Assembly: GCF_022376445.1 (NCBI RefSeq)
Contig: NW_025954985.1
Span: 395,796 to 459,795, forward strand
Direction: 5' to 3'
DNA length: 64,000 nt
Source of the DNA: Fomitopsis serialis
Lineage: Eukaryota > Basidiomycota > Agaricomycetes > Polyporales > Fomitopsidaceae
Shown: positions 46,064-59,358 of the stretch, one piece after another
Position numbering within the stretch: the stretch's first letter is position 1
Layout of the letters: every line of letters begins with the position of its first letter
The notes under the pieces: model-generated
Databases searched by the model: none
What the model was told of the DNA's origin: nothing
The model's input: only the letters and a program-made list of their open reading frames with translations
Position numbers and translations under genes: made by a program

Positions 46064-46607
46064 GGTGCCCAGACCGTTCCTCTCCCAAACAACGAGGAGG
46101 ATGTTATTGTACGCACAATCTATATGGCGTTCTGGCTGGACTGAGGAAGTGTCCGAGTCCGAATGCGAGTTCGGCGACCGGAGCGCTGGGTCTAGTACAT
46201 GACTTACCGCATTTGGTATGCAAGTCGTTAAACGGGGTTCTGGAGAACGGAAATAGGACTTTGTAGCAACTGCTATACGGTAAGTGAGCGGTCACAAGTC
46301 CGTCGAAAAGCTGTATATCCGCGTCTGTTATTGCGCAGAGTAACGAGGCGCGTACATTGATGTCACTAAATGTGCAACAAGAGGTCGTCGACGTCCTACT
46401 CGCGTAAATGCCAAGACTACGGATACAGTGAACAACGAGCACTGCACTAGAAGAAATAGAGGAAACGTCCAATTCGGAGAAGGGGAAGGATCGACAATAT
46501 TCGGGGTATCGCAGTACGATGATAATACAGTACAGAACAGTATGGTACGTGCGTGGTGACCAACGTGTGTCGTCTACTTTTGGCGCAGCGGACCAATCTT
46601 GCCGCCT
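46064..46607. other. intergenic, TilS promoter side
   Basis: Short frames only. It lies between the TilS start and the last exon of the Ca2+/H+ exchanger. Confidence 0.4.
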
Positions 46608-48648
46608 TCACTGTGAGACCCAGACTGCGAGGAACCGTCAGTCAAACACCGTAACATGTAACAATATGAGGCTCACAAGAGATAGCGATGACAAGGTACA
46701 AGGTCATGAGCCTAGAGGGAGACGGGTGAGATATAGCCGGCAGTTGCATGGGACGAGTGAGACTCACATCATGCCTTCCATGTAGTTTGATTTACCGTCT
46801 TGAATGAGGAACTGCACCAGAAGCACAGACACGAAGAGCACAATCGTCTGAGGACGCCACGCTCATGAGACATGCGTTACCTCGCACATGATGCACTACA
46901 TACCTCAAAATTGGAGAAAAAGAGCGTTAGGTTGTGGCCAGTCCTGCGATCGAACGTCTCAGCCATTGTCCTTCTGCGTTGAATCCATGCACTCACATCC
47001 AGCCTACGATCACAAGAAGCGGAACCACAAAGGCCGAGATTTGCTAGATTGAATAGCGATCAGTCTGTGCGGTTGTGATGGGCATAATAGACGCTGTAGA
47101 CACGCACGATCGAGCTGCCCACACAGATCCCAATCGTCAGAGCCATCTTGTTCTTACGAGCCATCCAAATCGAGGTGACATGTTCGGCTGCGTTGGCTAC
47201 GATGGGAAGCAGTATCACACCGATGAATGGCTTCGAGATGCCATAGCGGGTGGCGACCTCCTCAATCGAAGCAACCACTGGGACACAGAATCAACAAAGG
47301 AACCGGCGTGCGATCGAGAAGCACTCACGGTAATCGGCGCAGAATGATGTAATGACGGTGACAAGCAGAAGACTGCGAAAACGGAGTTAGTTGGACTCTG
47401 AGCCGCAGCGCTTCACAAGCACGGAAGCGAAGTACGCACGCGGACCCAGCAGCAGGGACGTTCATCAACTGTGCTTCCACCTCGCCCTCGTCCTCCGTAA
47501 ATAGGTACGCATGTGTCTTCAGCTGTGAGCGGGAGTAGGTGAGGACACACTCAACAACTAGGACGCAGAAACGCACCTGGAAGAAGAGGTAGCCGACATA
47601 TACGACCAACAGAAGCAACGCCGTCCCGCGCGAGATGAGAAGCAGGCCACGCTCAGACGCCGTGTCGAGATCTGTGCCGTCGACAACAGCGTTGGCGATC
47701 GAATTTACCAGGGTCGTCGAGTTCCCAGCGTGCGATTGTGCGCTGTGGTATGCGGCGGGGATGACGAGGGCTGTCGACAGACGGTCAATGTCAAAACCCT
47801 CGGTGGATAGAACGACATACTGATGCATGCCAAAGTCATGAGCGAGCTCGAGCTGTAAAGGTGCGTGGTCAATTCTAGAGCGCAGTCCATTGAAGGAGAG
47901 GCATACGCTTGAGCGGCCGTTTGATGAAAGCTGCTTTCTGAGTATTTCAGGCCACCTGGTACGAGAATTCAGAACCGTTGGGATGCCTTCGCGGGTGCAA
48001 TGACCTACCTGCGAAGAAAGAGCATCCCAATACCAGGAGGAGGTTCGACAGGATCGAACCCAGCATCTTCGGAAACATTAGGGACAATGGAACTAGAGAC
48101 TATATGCTCCTATTCACCGAAGTCTGTACAATTCGCAGTTCATCTACGGTGAGCAGGCCCACGTCAGGAGGAGGTTCGCGTAAGACAATGGCTGAATCTC
48201 ACTTTGCAGAAGGGCAGCAACGCCGACAATAATCTCAACGGCATTCCCAAAAGAGGCATTCAACAGACCGGACAATGTCTGACCCAACTTTAGTGACATT
48301 TGATCCGTCGCGGTCCCCAGCAGCTGCAAATACGGCTTCAGCATGAGGTAGGTGGACACCATTGCCACTCCTCGCTCACCGCTGCCAGAGGCATGATTGC
48401 TATGAAACTGAACGCGAAGCGTAACGCGGCGTCCCAGTGCAAGTGCTCCGCGAGGAAGCTCAGGGAATGAATACGAGGAGAACATTGAGCCAAGAGCCAA
48501 AGAAGAAGTATCGGTACGAAGCAAGCCAGCTAGGCTGGCCCTCTGCTTTCAGGAACTCTGTGGCACGATGGGTGAACGACGGCGACTGGGCGTTACCGTT
48601 GCCATTTTGCGTGGGGAGCAGGGGCGTCGTTTCTGAGCCGGTGGACAT
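46608..48648 (-). CDS. VCX1: vacuolar Ca2+/H+ exchanger (CAX, Vcx1-like)
   Basis: CAX proteins load the vacuole with Ca2+ in exchange for protons. The start at 48648 gives MSTGSETTPLLPTQNGNGNA, a cytosolic tail. Hydrophobic segments follow, with the first selectivity motif LNASFGNAVEIIVGVAALLQ and the second ILLPIVANAAEHVTSIWMAR (c-1 and c-2 repeats). LVIPAAYHSAQS and SVLLVQFLIQDGKSNYMEGM match later helices. An ATG-TGA read-through at 46764 is probably not the end: a GTGAGT donor there splices to LMTLYLVIAIS, and one more intron leads to FWVSQ and the stop at 46608, giving the usual C-terminal helix. About eight or more exons. There are about 11 predicted membrane spans by family, not all counted here. 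Confidence 0.88.
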
Positions 48649-48948
48649 GGTTCGGAACGTTGAAGGGCTGTGTAAGGACAGGCGGGTGGCTTTATACGAA
48701 CCGTACACACGATCGGGCCACTTGCCCACTGCGCACCGGCAGGCGGGACAAGTGCATCATAGCCCGCTTACATAATGTGCTTCTGGGGTGCCAAGACTTT
48801 TATGCCAAGGATCTCGGATGTCGACTCCTGACCAACTCCCGACGGCGCAAAGCGGCAAACCAAGCGCAAACCACCAGTCCCGAAAACGCCAAGGTGGGTC
48901 ATTAAACGGCCTTACATACTTATTACTACTTTGCTGTTCACAGTTGTG

Positions 48949-49040
48949 GCCATCGTGGCGCAATGGTAGCGCATCACCTTCCTACACGTGACCGTGGGAA
49001 AGCCAGGTGGGGGTTGCGGGTTCGATCCCCGTCGGTGGTA
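48949..49040 (+). tRNA. tRNA-Arg(CCT) with a 20 nt intron
   Basis: The 5' acceptor GCCATCG pairs with CGGTGGT at 49033-49039 (G-T wobbles), discriminator A. The D arm is GCGC-AATGGTA-GCGC and the T arm GCGGG-TTCGATC-CCCGT. Anticodon stem TCACC (48974-48978) pairs with GGTGG (49006-49010). The anticodon is CCT at 48981-48983, with an intron at 48985-49004 one base 3' of the anticodon. A T-run near 49063 may terminate Pol III. Confidence 0.92.
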
Positions 49041-49270
49041 GTGGATATTTACCTTCAGGCCATATTTTTTATATTTTGTTCCTTTGGCGTTGGATCTTCT
49101 TCGCCCCTCGCCGGCGGCGGCGCAGACACCAACCTGGCGAGGTAGTATGACAGGTTAGCGGATCCGTACCTAGGAAGGTCACAGGATGCAGCACAGGACC
49201 CAAATGTACATACAGCATTACGCAGTACACAGCACAGATACAACGCGACCGCTAGCTAGCCAAGACACTA

Positions 49271-51178
49271 TTAGCCCAACTTCCAGCTATTATGCAAACC
49301 TATTGTATCATCTGCCCCGTTCATTGGCCCGCTGCACCCGAGGGCGAGCTCACTGCGCTCCTGAACCATATCCGCACCGCCCGCAAGGCCATTCGCCTCC
49401 ACGCTCAGGGTCTTGCTCTTTGCATTGTCAGATCGGATCTTCTCCAACATGGACAGATACTCCTCGTCGACACCGCCAGTCACGTACTCGCCAGTGAACA
49501 CGGAGCAGTCAAACTGCGGAATCGACGGGTTGAACTGCCGCACGGCCTCGATAAGGTCGGGCAGTGTCTGGAAGATGACAAGGTCCGCGCCAATCGTCTC
49601 CGCAATGGCGTCCAGCGACCGATTGTGGGCGACGAGTTCGACGCGGGACGGCATGTCGATGCCGTAGACGTTCGAGTAGCGGATAGGTGGGGCGCAAGAC
49701 GCGACGATGACCTTCTTCGCGCCGACGTCCTTCGCCATCTGGATGATCTCCTTCGAGGTTGTCCCCCGCACGATCGAGTCGTCGACGATCAGTACATTCT
49801 TGTTCGCAAACTCGAGCGCCATCGCGTTCAGCTTCCGCCGCACGTTTTTCTTCCTATTGGACCCAGGTCAGATATGCGACATAGCTACATCGACGCAGAC
49901 CTACCTCATCTGCTGTCCGGGCATAATGAACGTGCGCCCAACATATCGGTTCTTAATGAAGCCTTCTCGGTAGGGCAGATTAAGTTTCTGCGCCAAGTTC
50001 AACGCCGCCACTCTTGACGTGTCCGGAACCTGATAACACAGCCTTCAGCCGCCTTAGCTCGCGTCAGCGCACCACGGCACTTACGGGAATGACGACGTCG
50101 ACCGACAGGCCCTTTTCGGTGAGCACGCGCTGCACCTCCGCGGCAAGTGCGTCGCCCATCGCCATCCGGCTCCGGTAGACACTTATCCCGTCTAACACCG
50201 AATCCGGGCGGGCGAAGTAGACGTACTCGAAGATGTCCGGTGCGAACGTCGCCGCCTTGCCGACAATCCTGCGGCTGACGCTGTTGCGTGTAATGATAAC
50301 TGCCTCGCCTGTATACTGCCTCAGCGCCGCCCGGCCCATGTCCGAGGTGTGAGACGCTCACCTGGCCTGACGTCCTCCCAATCGCCAAAACCACTCGCGT
50401 CCGCAACTACACTCTCGCTTGCGAACATGTAGTCCTTGCCCGTGGCGCTGCCAAACGCCTTGCGCGAGGCCATGCCTACAGGCCGAATGCCATTCGGGTC
50501 TCTGAAGGCGATGATGCCGAAACCCGCGAGCATCGCTACACAGGCATACGCGCCCTTACACTGCTCCATCAGGCTACCGATCGCGGTGAAGATATCCTCT
50601 TCATTGATACGGAACTTTCCTGTCTTCTGTAGGTTGTCGGCAAAGACGTTGAGGAGGAGCTCCGAGTCGGACGTGGTGTTGATGTGCCTGTGGGCGGTGG
50701 CGTCCATGAATTGGAGGAGAGACTGCGTGTTGATGAGGTTGCCGTTCTGGTCGAGGGTAAGCTGATGCGCAGCTAGCAGAAGAGTGGGCTTACATGGGCA
50801 AAAACGATGCCGTACGGCGAGTTCACATAGAACGGCTGCGCCTCTGCGTGGTGAGAGCTGCCTGCAGTCGGGTACCGCACTACACACGCAAATGACTCAG
50901 TCAGAGATCACTGCATCTGGAGAGCATCACCCACCGTGTCCAACGCCCATCCAGCCGTACAAGGTGGAAAGCGCGTGAGCATCGAAGACGTCTCTGACCA
51001 TCCCGTTTGCTTTGCACTGGTAGAAACGTCCCTTGGGCCCGCAAGTGACGATGCCGCACGCATCTTGACCGCGATGCTGGAGGAGTGCCAGGCCCTCGCA
51101 GATCTCTGGTGCCGCCTCCTGGCTGGCGTCGTGGAGAATGAGTCCCATAATGCCACACACTGGGAAGATCGCTCGCAT
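49271..51178 (-). CDS. ADE4: amidophosphoribosyltransferase (first step of purine synthesis)
   Basis: Transfers glutamine amide nitrogen to PRPP. The class II glutaminase domain begins [10 protein letters not shown] with Cys as the expected nucleophile, then [29 protein letters not shown] across an intron, [20 protein letters not shown] and [15 protein letters not shown]. The phosphoribosyltransferase part has [40 protein letters not shown] and the PRPP loop [20 protein letters not shown]. It ends [14 protein letters not shown] (GLHNSWKLG) at 49271. At least five exons. The plain ATG at 51178 would add MRAIFPV before the nucleophile; alternatively a start codon split by an intron (A at 51214, TG at 51159-51158) gives MCGIMG directly. 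Divergent from ATP2. Confidence 0.93.
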
Positions 51179-51214
51179 CCATGAGCATGCCGGGGGCGAG
51201 CACTTGCACTCACT

Positions 51215-53670
<2,456 letters not shown>

Positions 53671-53845
53671 TCGGTCGTGGCAGTCGACGGCGTGACGTGA
53701 GCTGTGCTATGGATGTGGCTCGGTGGACTGGAGTTGCATTTTAGTTTAGAGCTGCAGTGCCAATAAAAAGTATATCATCTTCTGCAATGTTGAGCTAACG
53801 TCATGCGCGAATATGAATACCGTCGTATGCTGCTGTGTGATTTCG

Positions 53846-54213
53846 GTATGGTAAGTCTCGCCGCTGGGGCTGACTACCAGCACGGCTAGCGTTTTCACCC
53901 TGATGTGGAGACACGACTGCCAGCGAGCCGCATTCCATGTAGGCTGCCCGAATAGCGCTGCGTTCAACACGTTCCATGACTCGCGCGATATCGAACGTGC
54001 CCGGCTCGTCAGGTCTTTCGGCGGAACCGGAGCTGTTCACGGTTAACAGGTACGCGTTCACGAGCGTGCGCGCGTACGAGGGTGGTCGGAAAATGTGGCG
54101 CAATTCAGTACATCGGGCGTGGATGAGTTGGTCGTATACGACGTCGCGTAGGGATTGCCGATTGGCGTGACGGGCATTGTGTCAATAGGCCGTGTAGCGG
54201 GTATGCATGTATA
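53846..54213 (+). pseudogene. ARPC1 pseudogene fragment (last-exon region)
   Basis: In shifting frames the plus strand reads pieces matching the last ARPC1 exon: WRHDCQ (GHDCQP), [28 protein letters not shown] with TVNRYAFTSVRAYEGG, then TSGVDELVVYDVA, a stop, and PIGVTGIV...GRVAGMHV. It has several frameshifts and an in-frame stop. Only about the last 120 codons are present. Orientation is opposite to the intact gene at 1336-2842. Confidence 0.85.
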
Positions 54214-54300
54214 GTTCAAAAAAGTACCAATGATCAGATTCATAGTCGCTACGAAGCAGTGCTCCATACAGTGGTGTGTGGCTGGAGTCTTGAAAGCTTG

Positions 54301-54607
54301 ACTACAGGCATCCCACGTCAAATGGGTCACCAACGTCCGATGGGTCACTTCCTAATGTAGTAGTCTAGCACCCAAATCTGCCGTTTTGTGGAAAGTGATG
54401 CGCCACTGCCAGTGGGTGGCACCGCTGCCACTGCGTCGCAATAGCAACTCGAGCTATCCGGCCTGTATCGAGCAGCGACCTCGCATCCCTGAACATCGCG
54501 GCCAGTGTACGCGGCCCAAGTGTCTGAGTGGTACGCGGAGTATGACAAACTCGCTTTGCCACTCGGAGCGCTACTTGGTGACCCATTTGACGTGGGATGC
54601 CTGTAGT
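54301..54607. mobile_element. small inverted-repeat element (MITE-like), 307 bp
   Basis: A 33 bp perfect inverted repeat bounds the element: 54301-54333 (starting ACTACAGGCATCCC) and 54575-54607 (ending GGGATGCCTGTAGT). No coding capacity inside. Flanks AAGCTTG and AGTACC show no clear target-site duplication. Confidence 0.65.
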
Positions 54608-54975
54608 AGTACCTTGGCTCGCCGTTCATGGCCGTATCGGTGAAAATTGACGACAGCGCATACAGAGGCTCTGGGCTACGTGACAGAAAGCTCATCGATG
54701 CACTCACTACGTTACGTAGAACTTATAGCGCCGTATGTACTACTGCGATCGACGGCGATCGGCAGGCGGTCGAAGTGGCTGACTAAGGTCCCATAAAGGG
54801 CAATTTTGATGAAGCGGTGAACAAGCGCGGCCACGCCTTGTACTCGATTGGGAGCACAAAGGCCACGGGACAAAAGGAGGGCCAAAGCAGGCGTCTCCTT
54901 TCATCGCCAGGCCCCATCTGCCGTCCCATTATCCTGGACAGCATGGTAGACATGCGCTAAGCGGCGCGCCAGGCG

Positions 54976-54982
54976 TATATAA
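54976..54982 (+). promoter_or_regulatory. TATA box of the arrestin-like gene
   Basis: TATATAA about 95 bp upstream of the ATG at 55073, followed by a pyrimidine-rich leader. Position and match support a core promoter. Confidence 0.6.
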
Positions 54983-55072
54983 CACGTCCGCCTCGTCCTC
55001 CATGCCCCGAGCTCCTACCACCTCAGCCGCCGCTCGAATACCCAACGCCTCTGATTTCACGCCACTAACGAC

Positions 55073-56824
55073 ATGTCTGTATCGATAGAGATCCAGCCAC
55101 ACTCGGCCTCGCTGGATATGTACGGCGAGCCGGACAAGTCGTGAGTCTTCTGTGTGGTCATGTCGAGGATATGCAGCTCACGCGTAGCCTTCTGCTGCAG
55201 CACCGCGTATTCGCTTTCCGGAGACATTGTCATCTCCGTTTCGTCCCCATTCACCTTCTTCGAACGTCGCAAACCCGTCCGCATCGTACTGCAGTCTCTC
55301 ACCATGGTGTTTGAGGGCCAGTGCGAACTGATCACCGAGGACACCGGCTATGTCCCGTTCCGCGTCTGCAGTCTCTCGAATGAGCTTCTCGCTGGGCAGA
55401 CCATCGAATTGAGCAACGAAGGGCATGAAGAGGACGACAAGCCCTGCGTCTGGAGCGTCGCATACAACCTGGTCGCCCCTGGCTGGCTTCCGGCATCTGC
55501 AGTCTATGGTGACCACCGGGGCGAAGCCGGCACCCGCTATGCGCTCTACGCATCGGCCAAATTCCTCACTGTCGACGACGACGCAAATCGTTCGTGGTTC
55601 TCGGCTTGCTGTTCGTCGTTCCGCTCGCGTTCTCGTGTCGTCTCCGCGCCCGCGTGCCCCGTTACTGTGAACCGCTACATCAACGTCTCCGGGGAGAACA
55701 GTCGCCCTACCGTTGACTATAGCGTCCAGGCCGAGCCTCGGGCTGATGTAGAGCTTGCATCCAAGTTTCCTCTTCATGTTATGTCGAAGCTACGCGCGGT
55801 CATCTCGGTACCAACTTACACCGACGTTGAGGACTCGTCGTTCCCTCTTTGTATGCGTCTCCGCATGCAAGATCTCCCGGACGCAGAATGCAAACGCGTT
55901 CGCTTGACCGATTTCTCTGCTGATGTCGAACAGTCGGAACAGTGCCGGTACGTACCCCTCGCCCCGAGGTTGAAAGGAAGCTGACTATATGCGCACAGCT
56001 CGGAGCCCTCTTCATTGTACAAGACGCTCTTTCCCGTCCCTCCGGCCTCGGAACAGCCTCCGTGCAGACCTCTGCGCGACCCCAACGCCGCTCACGCTTA
56101 CTACGATGTCGGCTTGGCAGTCGTCCCTCCGTCGCACCACAGCCTCACTGACACCCGGTCGCTCCTCCCCAGGGACTCCTTCGGCCAATTCGCTCTCGCC
56201 GGCGACGGCTACGTCTTCAAGGATGACGCCGCGCCCGAGAACACATCGACGTGGTTCTCCCTCCGCACCCACATCCCCGTCGACAACACGCGCCGGAGCT
56301 CCAAGACCGGTACGCGCCGCCTTCGCGAGACGGGAAAGAGCCCGCTCTTCGTCGTGAGCCACATGGTGCACGTCAAGATGACGTGCACATACGACTTGTC
56401 GGAGGGCGGGGAGGAAGAGCCAGAGCGCGCGACGGAGGTGCTGCAGTTCAGCGTCCCGCTGCGCTTCGCGCGCATCCAGCGCAACGCGCCTGAGCCGACC
56501 ACTCTGGGCTACCTTTCGAGTCACGCACAAGTACCCTCGATGGATGAGCCGCAGGGTTCGTTGTCCGCGGCGCTATTCCCGATGGCGAGCCTACCGTATG
56601 CACCATCCCTCCCGGCGTACTCGCAGCTCTTCGACGCGAACGGGGACCGCAAGATCGACTATTCTGTGCCGCTTCCGGCGTACAGTCCACGTTCATCCCC
56701 GGCCGCTTCACCGACGTCTTCCGTAACGAGCCTGGACCTGCTACTTGCCCCGGGCCCAAGCTCTTCGAGCAATAACATGCTGGACTACTCGGAAGCTGCG
56801 CTTCCTGGGTACTCCAGGGCATGA
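55073..56824 (+). CDS. arrestin-like protein (alpha-arrestin candidate)
   Basis: The start at 55073 gives MSVSIEIQPHSASLDMYGEP. After a short intron the protein reads AYSLSGDIVISVSSPFTFFE and VRIVLQSLTMVFEGQCELIT, the beta-strand pattern of an arrestin N domain. CVWSVAYNLVAPGWLPASAV and YALYASAKFLTVDD continue it. A C-domain-like half includes FGQFALAGDGYVFKDDAAPE and SPLFVVSHMVHVKMTCTYDL. An intron lies near 55949-56001. The C terminus is Ser/Pro-rich with repeated PAYS/PGYS motifs (SLPAYSQ, PLPAYSP, ALPGYS), similar to the PPxY or PxY-type tails that bring Nedd4/Rsp5 ligases to arrestins, though no canonical PPxY is seen. Likely adaptor for permease endocytosis, by family inference. Confidence 0.7.
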
Positions 56825-57173
56825 AAGTTGCGCATAGTTGCCATCGGCTGCATCCTCCTCCCAACGCACCTTCGCCTGTAGAATTCGACCTTCGACCTCT
56901 CGTGCCTCTCGTTGCTCGTTCGCCCTTCTGTTGCTCTCACTGCCCCGTTTCTGCTTTCGATGCGCTAGCGCCTCTGCTTCACTCGTTCCGGTTACATCTC
57001 CATGACTCTGTAGCATCCATCCGCCTTGACATACCTGTAGCCATACTTGCCCATCGCATGACCGATATGACACTTAGCGTTCCAGTTGACTCGTTGATCT
57101 CGTGTATAAAGACCGTCATGTCATTGAATCCCTCTTAATCGTACAACGCCTGAGCCTTCCGCGTCCAGGACCT
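56825..57173. other. convergent 3' flanks
   Basis: Short region between the arrestin-like gene and the minus-strand 2H phosphoesterase; no feature seen. Confidence 0.4.
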
Positions 57174-57804
57174 TCATCTGAGTTGTATCTTATCGAGCAC
57201 CTCCCACCCTGGTACAGGACCGTTGCACTGAATGATCCATATTTCTTCACCGTCAATGCCCTCGAGCACCTCACTCGCGTCACTCGCGTTCCCTGGGTCC
57301 TCCGAACAATCCAATGCGACGCCGTCCGCGCGCTCTAACACCCGTCTCTGACTCTTCAGCTCCTCCCTCACCCGCTCGCGTTCCTCCGCATCCGCATTGT
57401 CGATATAGTACAACGACACATGCGGGATCGGCGGGACCGCGCCCTCGCCCAGACGACCCCGGAGATGCGCACGCAGCGCCGCGAGCGCGTCCACGTCGAA
57501 GACCCTAGCGTACACCGACATGAAGTACTTCTCGCCGACGTCGACGGACTGGAACTTGGCGCGGATCGCGGGCTGGTGCGCGGGGACGGCCTCCTTGAGC
57601 CCGGACGCGGTGGGCGTGGTGGCGAGCGTGACGTGCGGGTGGAAGTCGGGGAAGGAGGAGGGCGAGTTGGGCGAGCTACGCTTGATCGCCGTGACACGCT
57701 TGAGGAGGGCGGTCTGCTTGGGCGTCGGGACGAGCCACAGCGAGATCCCTGCCAGCCAGAGGTCAGGCGAAGCGAGGCTCGGTATGGGCAAGCGGCGTAC
57801 CCAT
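57174..57804 (-). CDS. 2H phosphoesterase (Cpd1-like 2',3'-cyclic nucleotide phosphodiesterase)
   Basis: Cpd1 opens ADP-ribose 1'',2''-cyclic phosphate and related cyclic phosphates from tRNA splicing. ATG at 57804 is followed by one base and a GTACGC donor; a 51 bp intron with a CCTGACC branch motif and CAG acceptor gives MGISLWLVPTPKQTALLKRV, which matches how family members begin. The two HxT/S motifs are FHPHVTLATT and IPHVSLYYID, about 85 residues apart. The rest is typical (VYARVFDVDALAALRAHL). An insert near ERADGVALDCSEDPGNASD precedes the C terminus. About 190 residues, normal for the family. Confidence 0.85.
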
Positions 57805-58467
57805 GATGCTTGTGCGCGAACAACTACAAAGGTCCTTCTTCTGCCTCTGCTCGTTGTCTTTGTGAAACCGGCTGCCGCCGGTCTCCGTTGATGCAGGTTG
57901 TTGACCTCTCAAGGTCTCGATGTTCCGTATGCAGGCTGTATTGTTCCCCTGCGAATGTCGGGGAACAATACTCTCGGGATCCCTCAAACAGTGACTGTGC
58001 TACCACGGTCAAGCACAAGATCTCATTAGAGGCCATCACGTCCCTTCTGCTGCTATCGTTTGCTTGTGTGGACAGGGTGATCATCGGTATCCACCCGACC
58101 GTGACAATCCGACATGGCAACGTATTCTACAATGCCAGTGCGCACCGACAATAGGTGCGCATTCGAAGCCGGTGGCCTACTTATGTGGTCACTCGCAAGA
58201 TGCTCCCGCTTTGTTGTCTCAACATGCGTGCTAGTAGGCAAGTTGGGCAGCCATTTGCAACACGACAGACAAGCTGACCCCGCCTCACCACAGTTCTACG
58301 AGCCAGTCGAGCTGCTCACATTGGGCGAAGATCGCCAAATCCATCAAGACTACATCTAAGTCGTCATCGACCCAGAAAACTATCTTGTGAGCCGCGATCC
58401 ATGCGCAGCTGGCTTCCTCTCCGAGTCAGCTCACTGTTTCCCTAGAAGCCCCATCGACACCGCACAG
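57805..58467. other. divergent upstream region
   Basis: Between the 2H phosphoesterase and the orphan gene. A 23-24 bp stretch (CTGTATTGTTCCCCTGCGAATGTCGGGGAACAATA, 57936-57970 in parts) contains a strong inverted repeat TATTGTTCCCC / GGGGAACAATA. No gene supported. Confidence 0.5.
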
Positions 58468-59142
58468 ATGGGGTTATACATGACTGCGCATCGACTGAAA
58501 AATGACCGCACCGTCGCCCTCTACCGAGACATGGAAGATCACTACACCTCCGCCATCGCAGCCTGCGACTCCTGGCTCACAGCCCATGCAAACCAGAGTG
58601 GTTCCATCGTCAAGTTCCGCCCTCACTCGTCCGCGTGGAAGAGGCAGCGTTCGCTTGACGGCGCGCTGGCACGCCTCAGAGACGCCGGCATCACCTACGA
58701 CCCGAGCAGCGGCGAACCACGCTTAGGCACCCTCTCTGCGGGCGCGATGAGCGACGCGCACGACGCGCGGCTGCACTGGCTCGAGCTCCAGCCGGAACGG
58801 CGCACCGTCATGTACTTTGACAAGTACGAGGTGAGCGGCAGGAAGAAGATGCTCACGGACCAGCTCCTTGCGCTGAAGAAGGCGGAGGGGCTGCATCGGC
58901 GGGAGATGCGCCGGCTGTTCATGGAACGTGTGCAGGCCGCACAGCACAGAGGGCTGAGGAATCTGCGATGCGTCGTGTGGTTCAATCGTATACCTTATGC
59001 GGTTCTTCACGATAAAGAGCAGAATGGGTCTCGGAAACGTCGACGGGCCTGGCGTCGGGTGGGCAAGACGGTCATGTGGCTGCAGAGAGCGAAGGGCCAA
59101 GTGGACCAGGGGTCACCGCCGCATAGCGCGATAGATGCATGA
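58468..59142 (+). CDS. hypothetical protein, 224 aa
   Basis: Not recognised. The first ATG in frame is at 58468 (MGLYMTAHRLKNDRTVALYR). It is a single open exon with a helical, charged character: FRPHSSAWKRQRSLDGALAR, YFDKYEVSGRKKMLTDQLLA and KAEGLHRREMRRLFMERVQA, and a basic C terminus (SRKRRRAWRRVGK). Composition and GC3 resemble its neighbours, so it is probably a real gene. An upstream exon cannot be excluded. No signal peptide or membrane segment. Confidence 0.5.
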   Translation: MGLYMTAHRLKNDRTVALYRDMEDHYTSAIAACDSWLTAHANQSGSIVKFRPHSSAWKRQRSLDGALARLRDAGITYDPSSGEPRLGTLSAGAMSDAHDARLHWLELQPERRTVMYFDKYEVSGRKKMLTDQLLALKKAEGLHRREMRRLFMERVQAAQHRGLRNLRCVVWFNRIPYAVLHDKEQNGSRKRRRAWRRVGKTVMWLQRAKGQVDQGSPPHSAIDA

Positions 59143-59358
59143 GACGAAGGATGAGCGGAGGAAGATGCAGTCCGTCATATACATTATACACTAGGATTTT
59201 GTACATACATCGCGCCGCAGTTAATCGTTGTACAACAGAGATCTGAAGCAGAAAGCACACTAATGAAACAACGTACTCGGGCGGAAAACCAATATGGAGT
59301 AGAGCCTCTATCCATGGCGATGTCATTAGAACCTATGTAGACGTGGCGCAGCATGGGA

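Noticed and set aside
46764..46766. TGA as the end of the Ca2+/H+ exchanger
   Set aside because: Overlaps a GTGAGT donor; splicing adds the expected last helix and ends at 46608.
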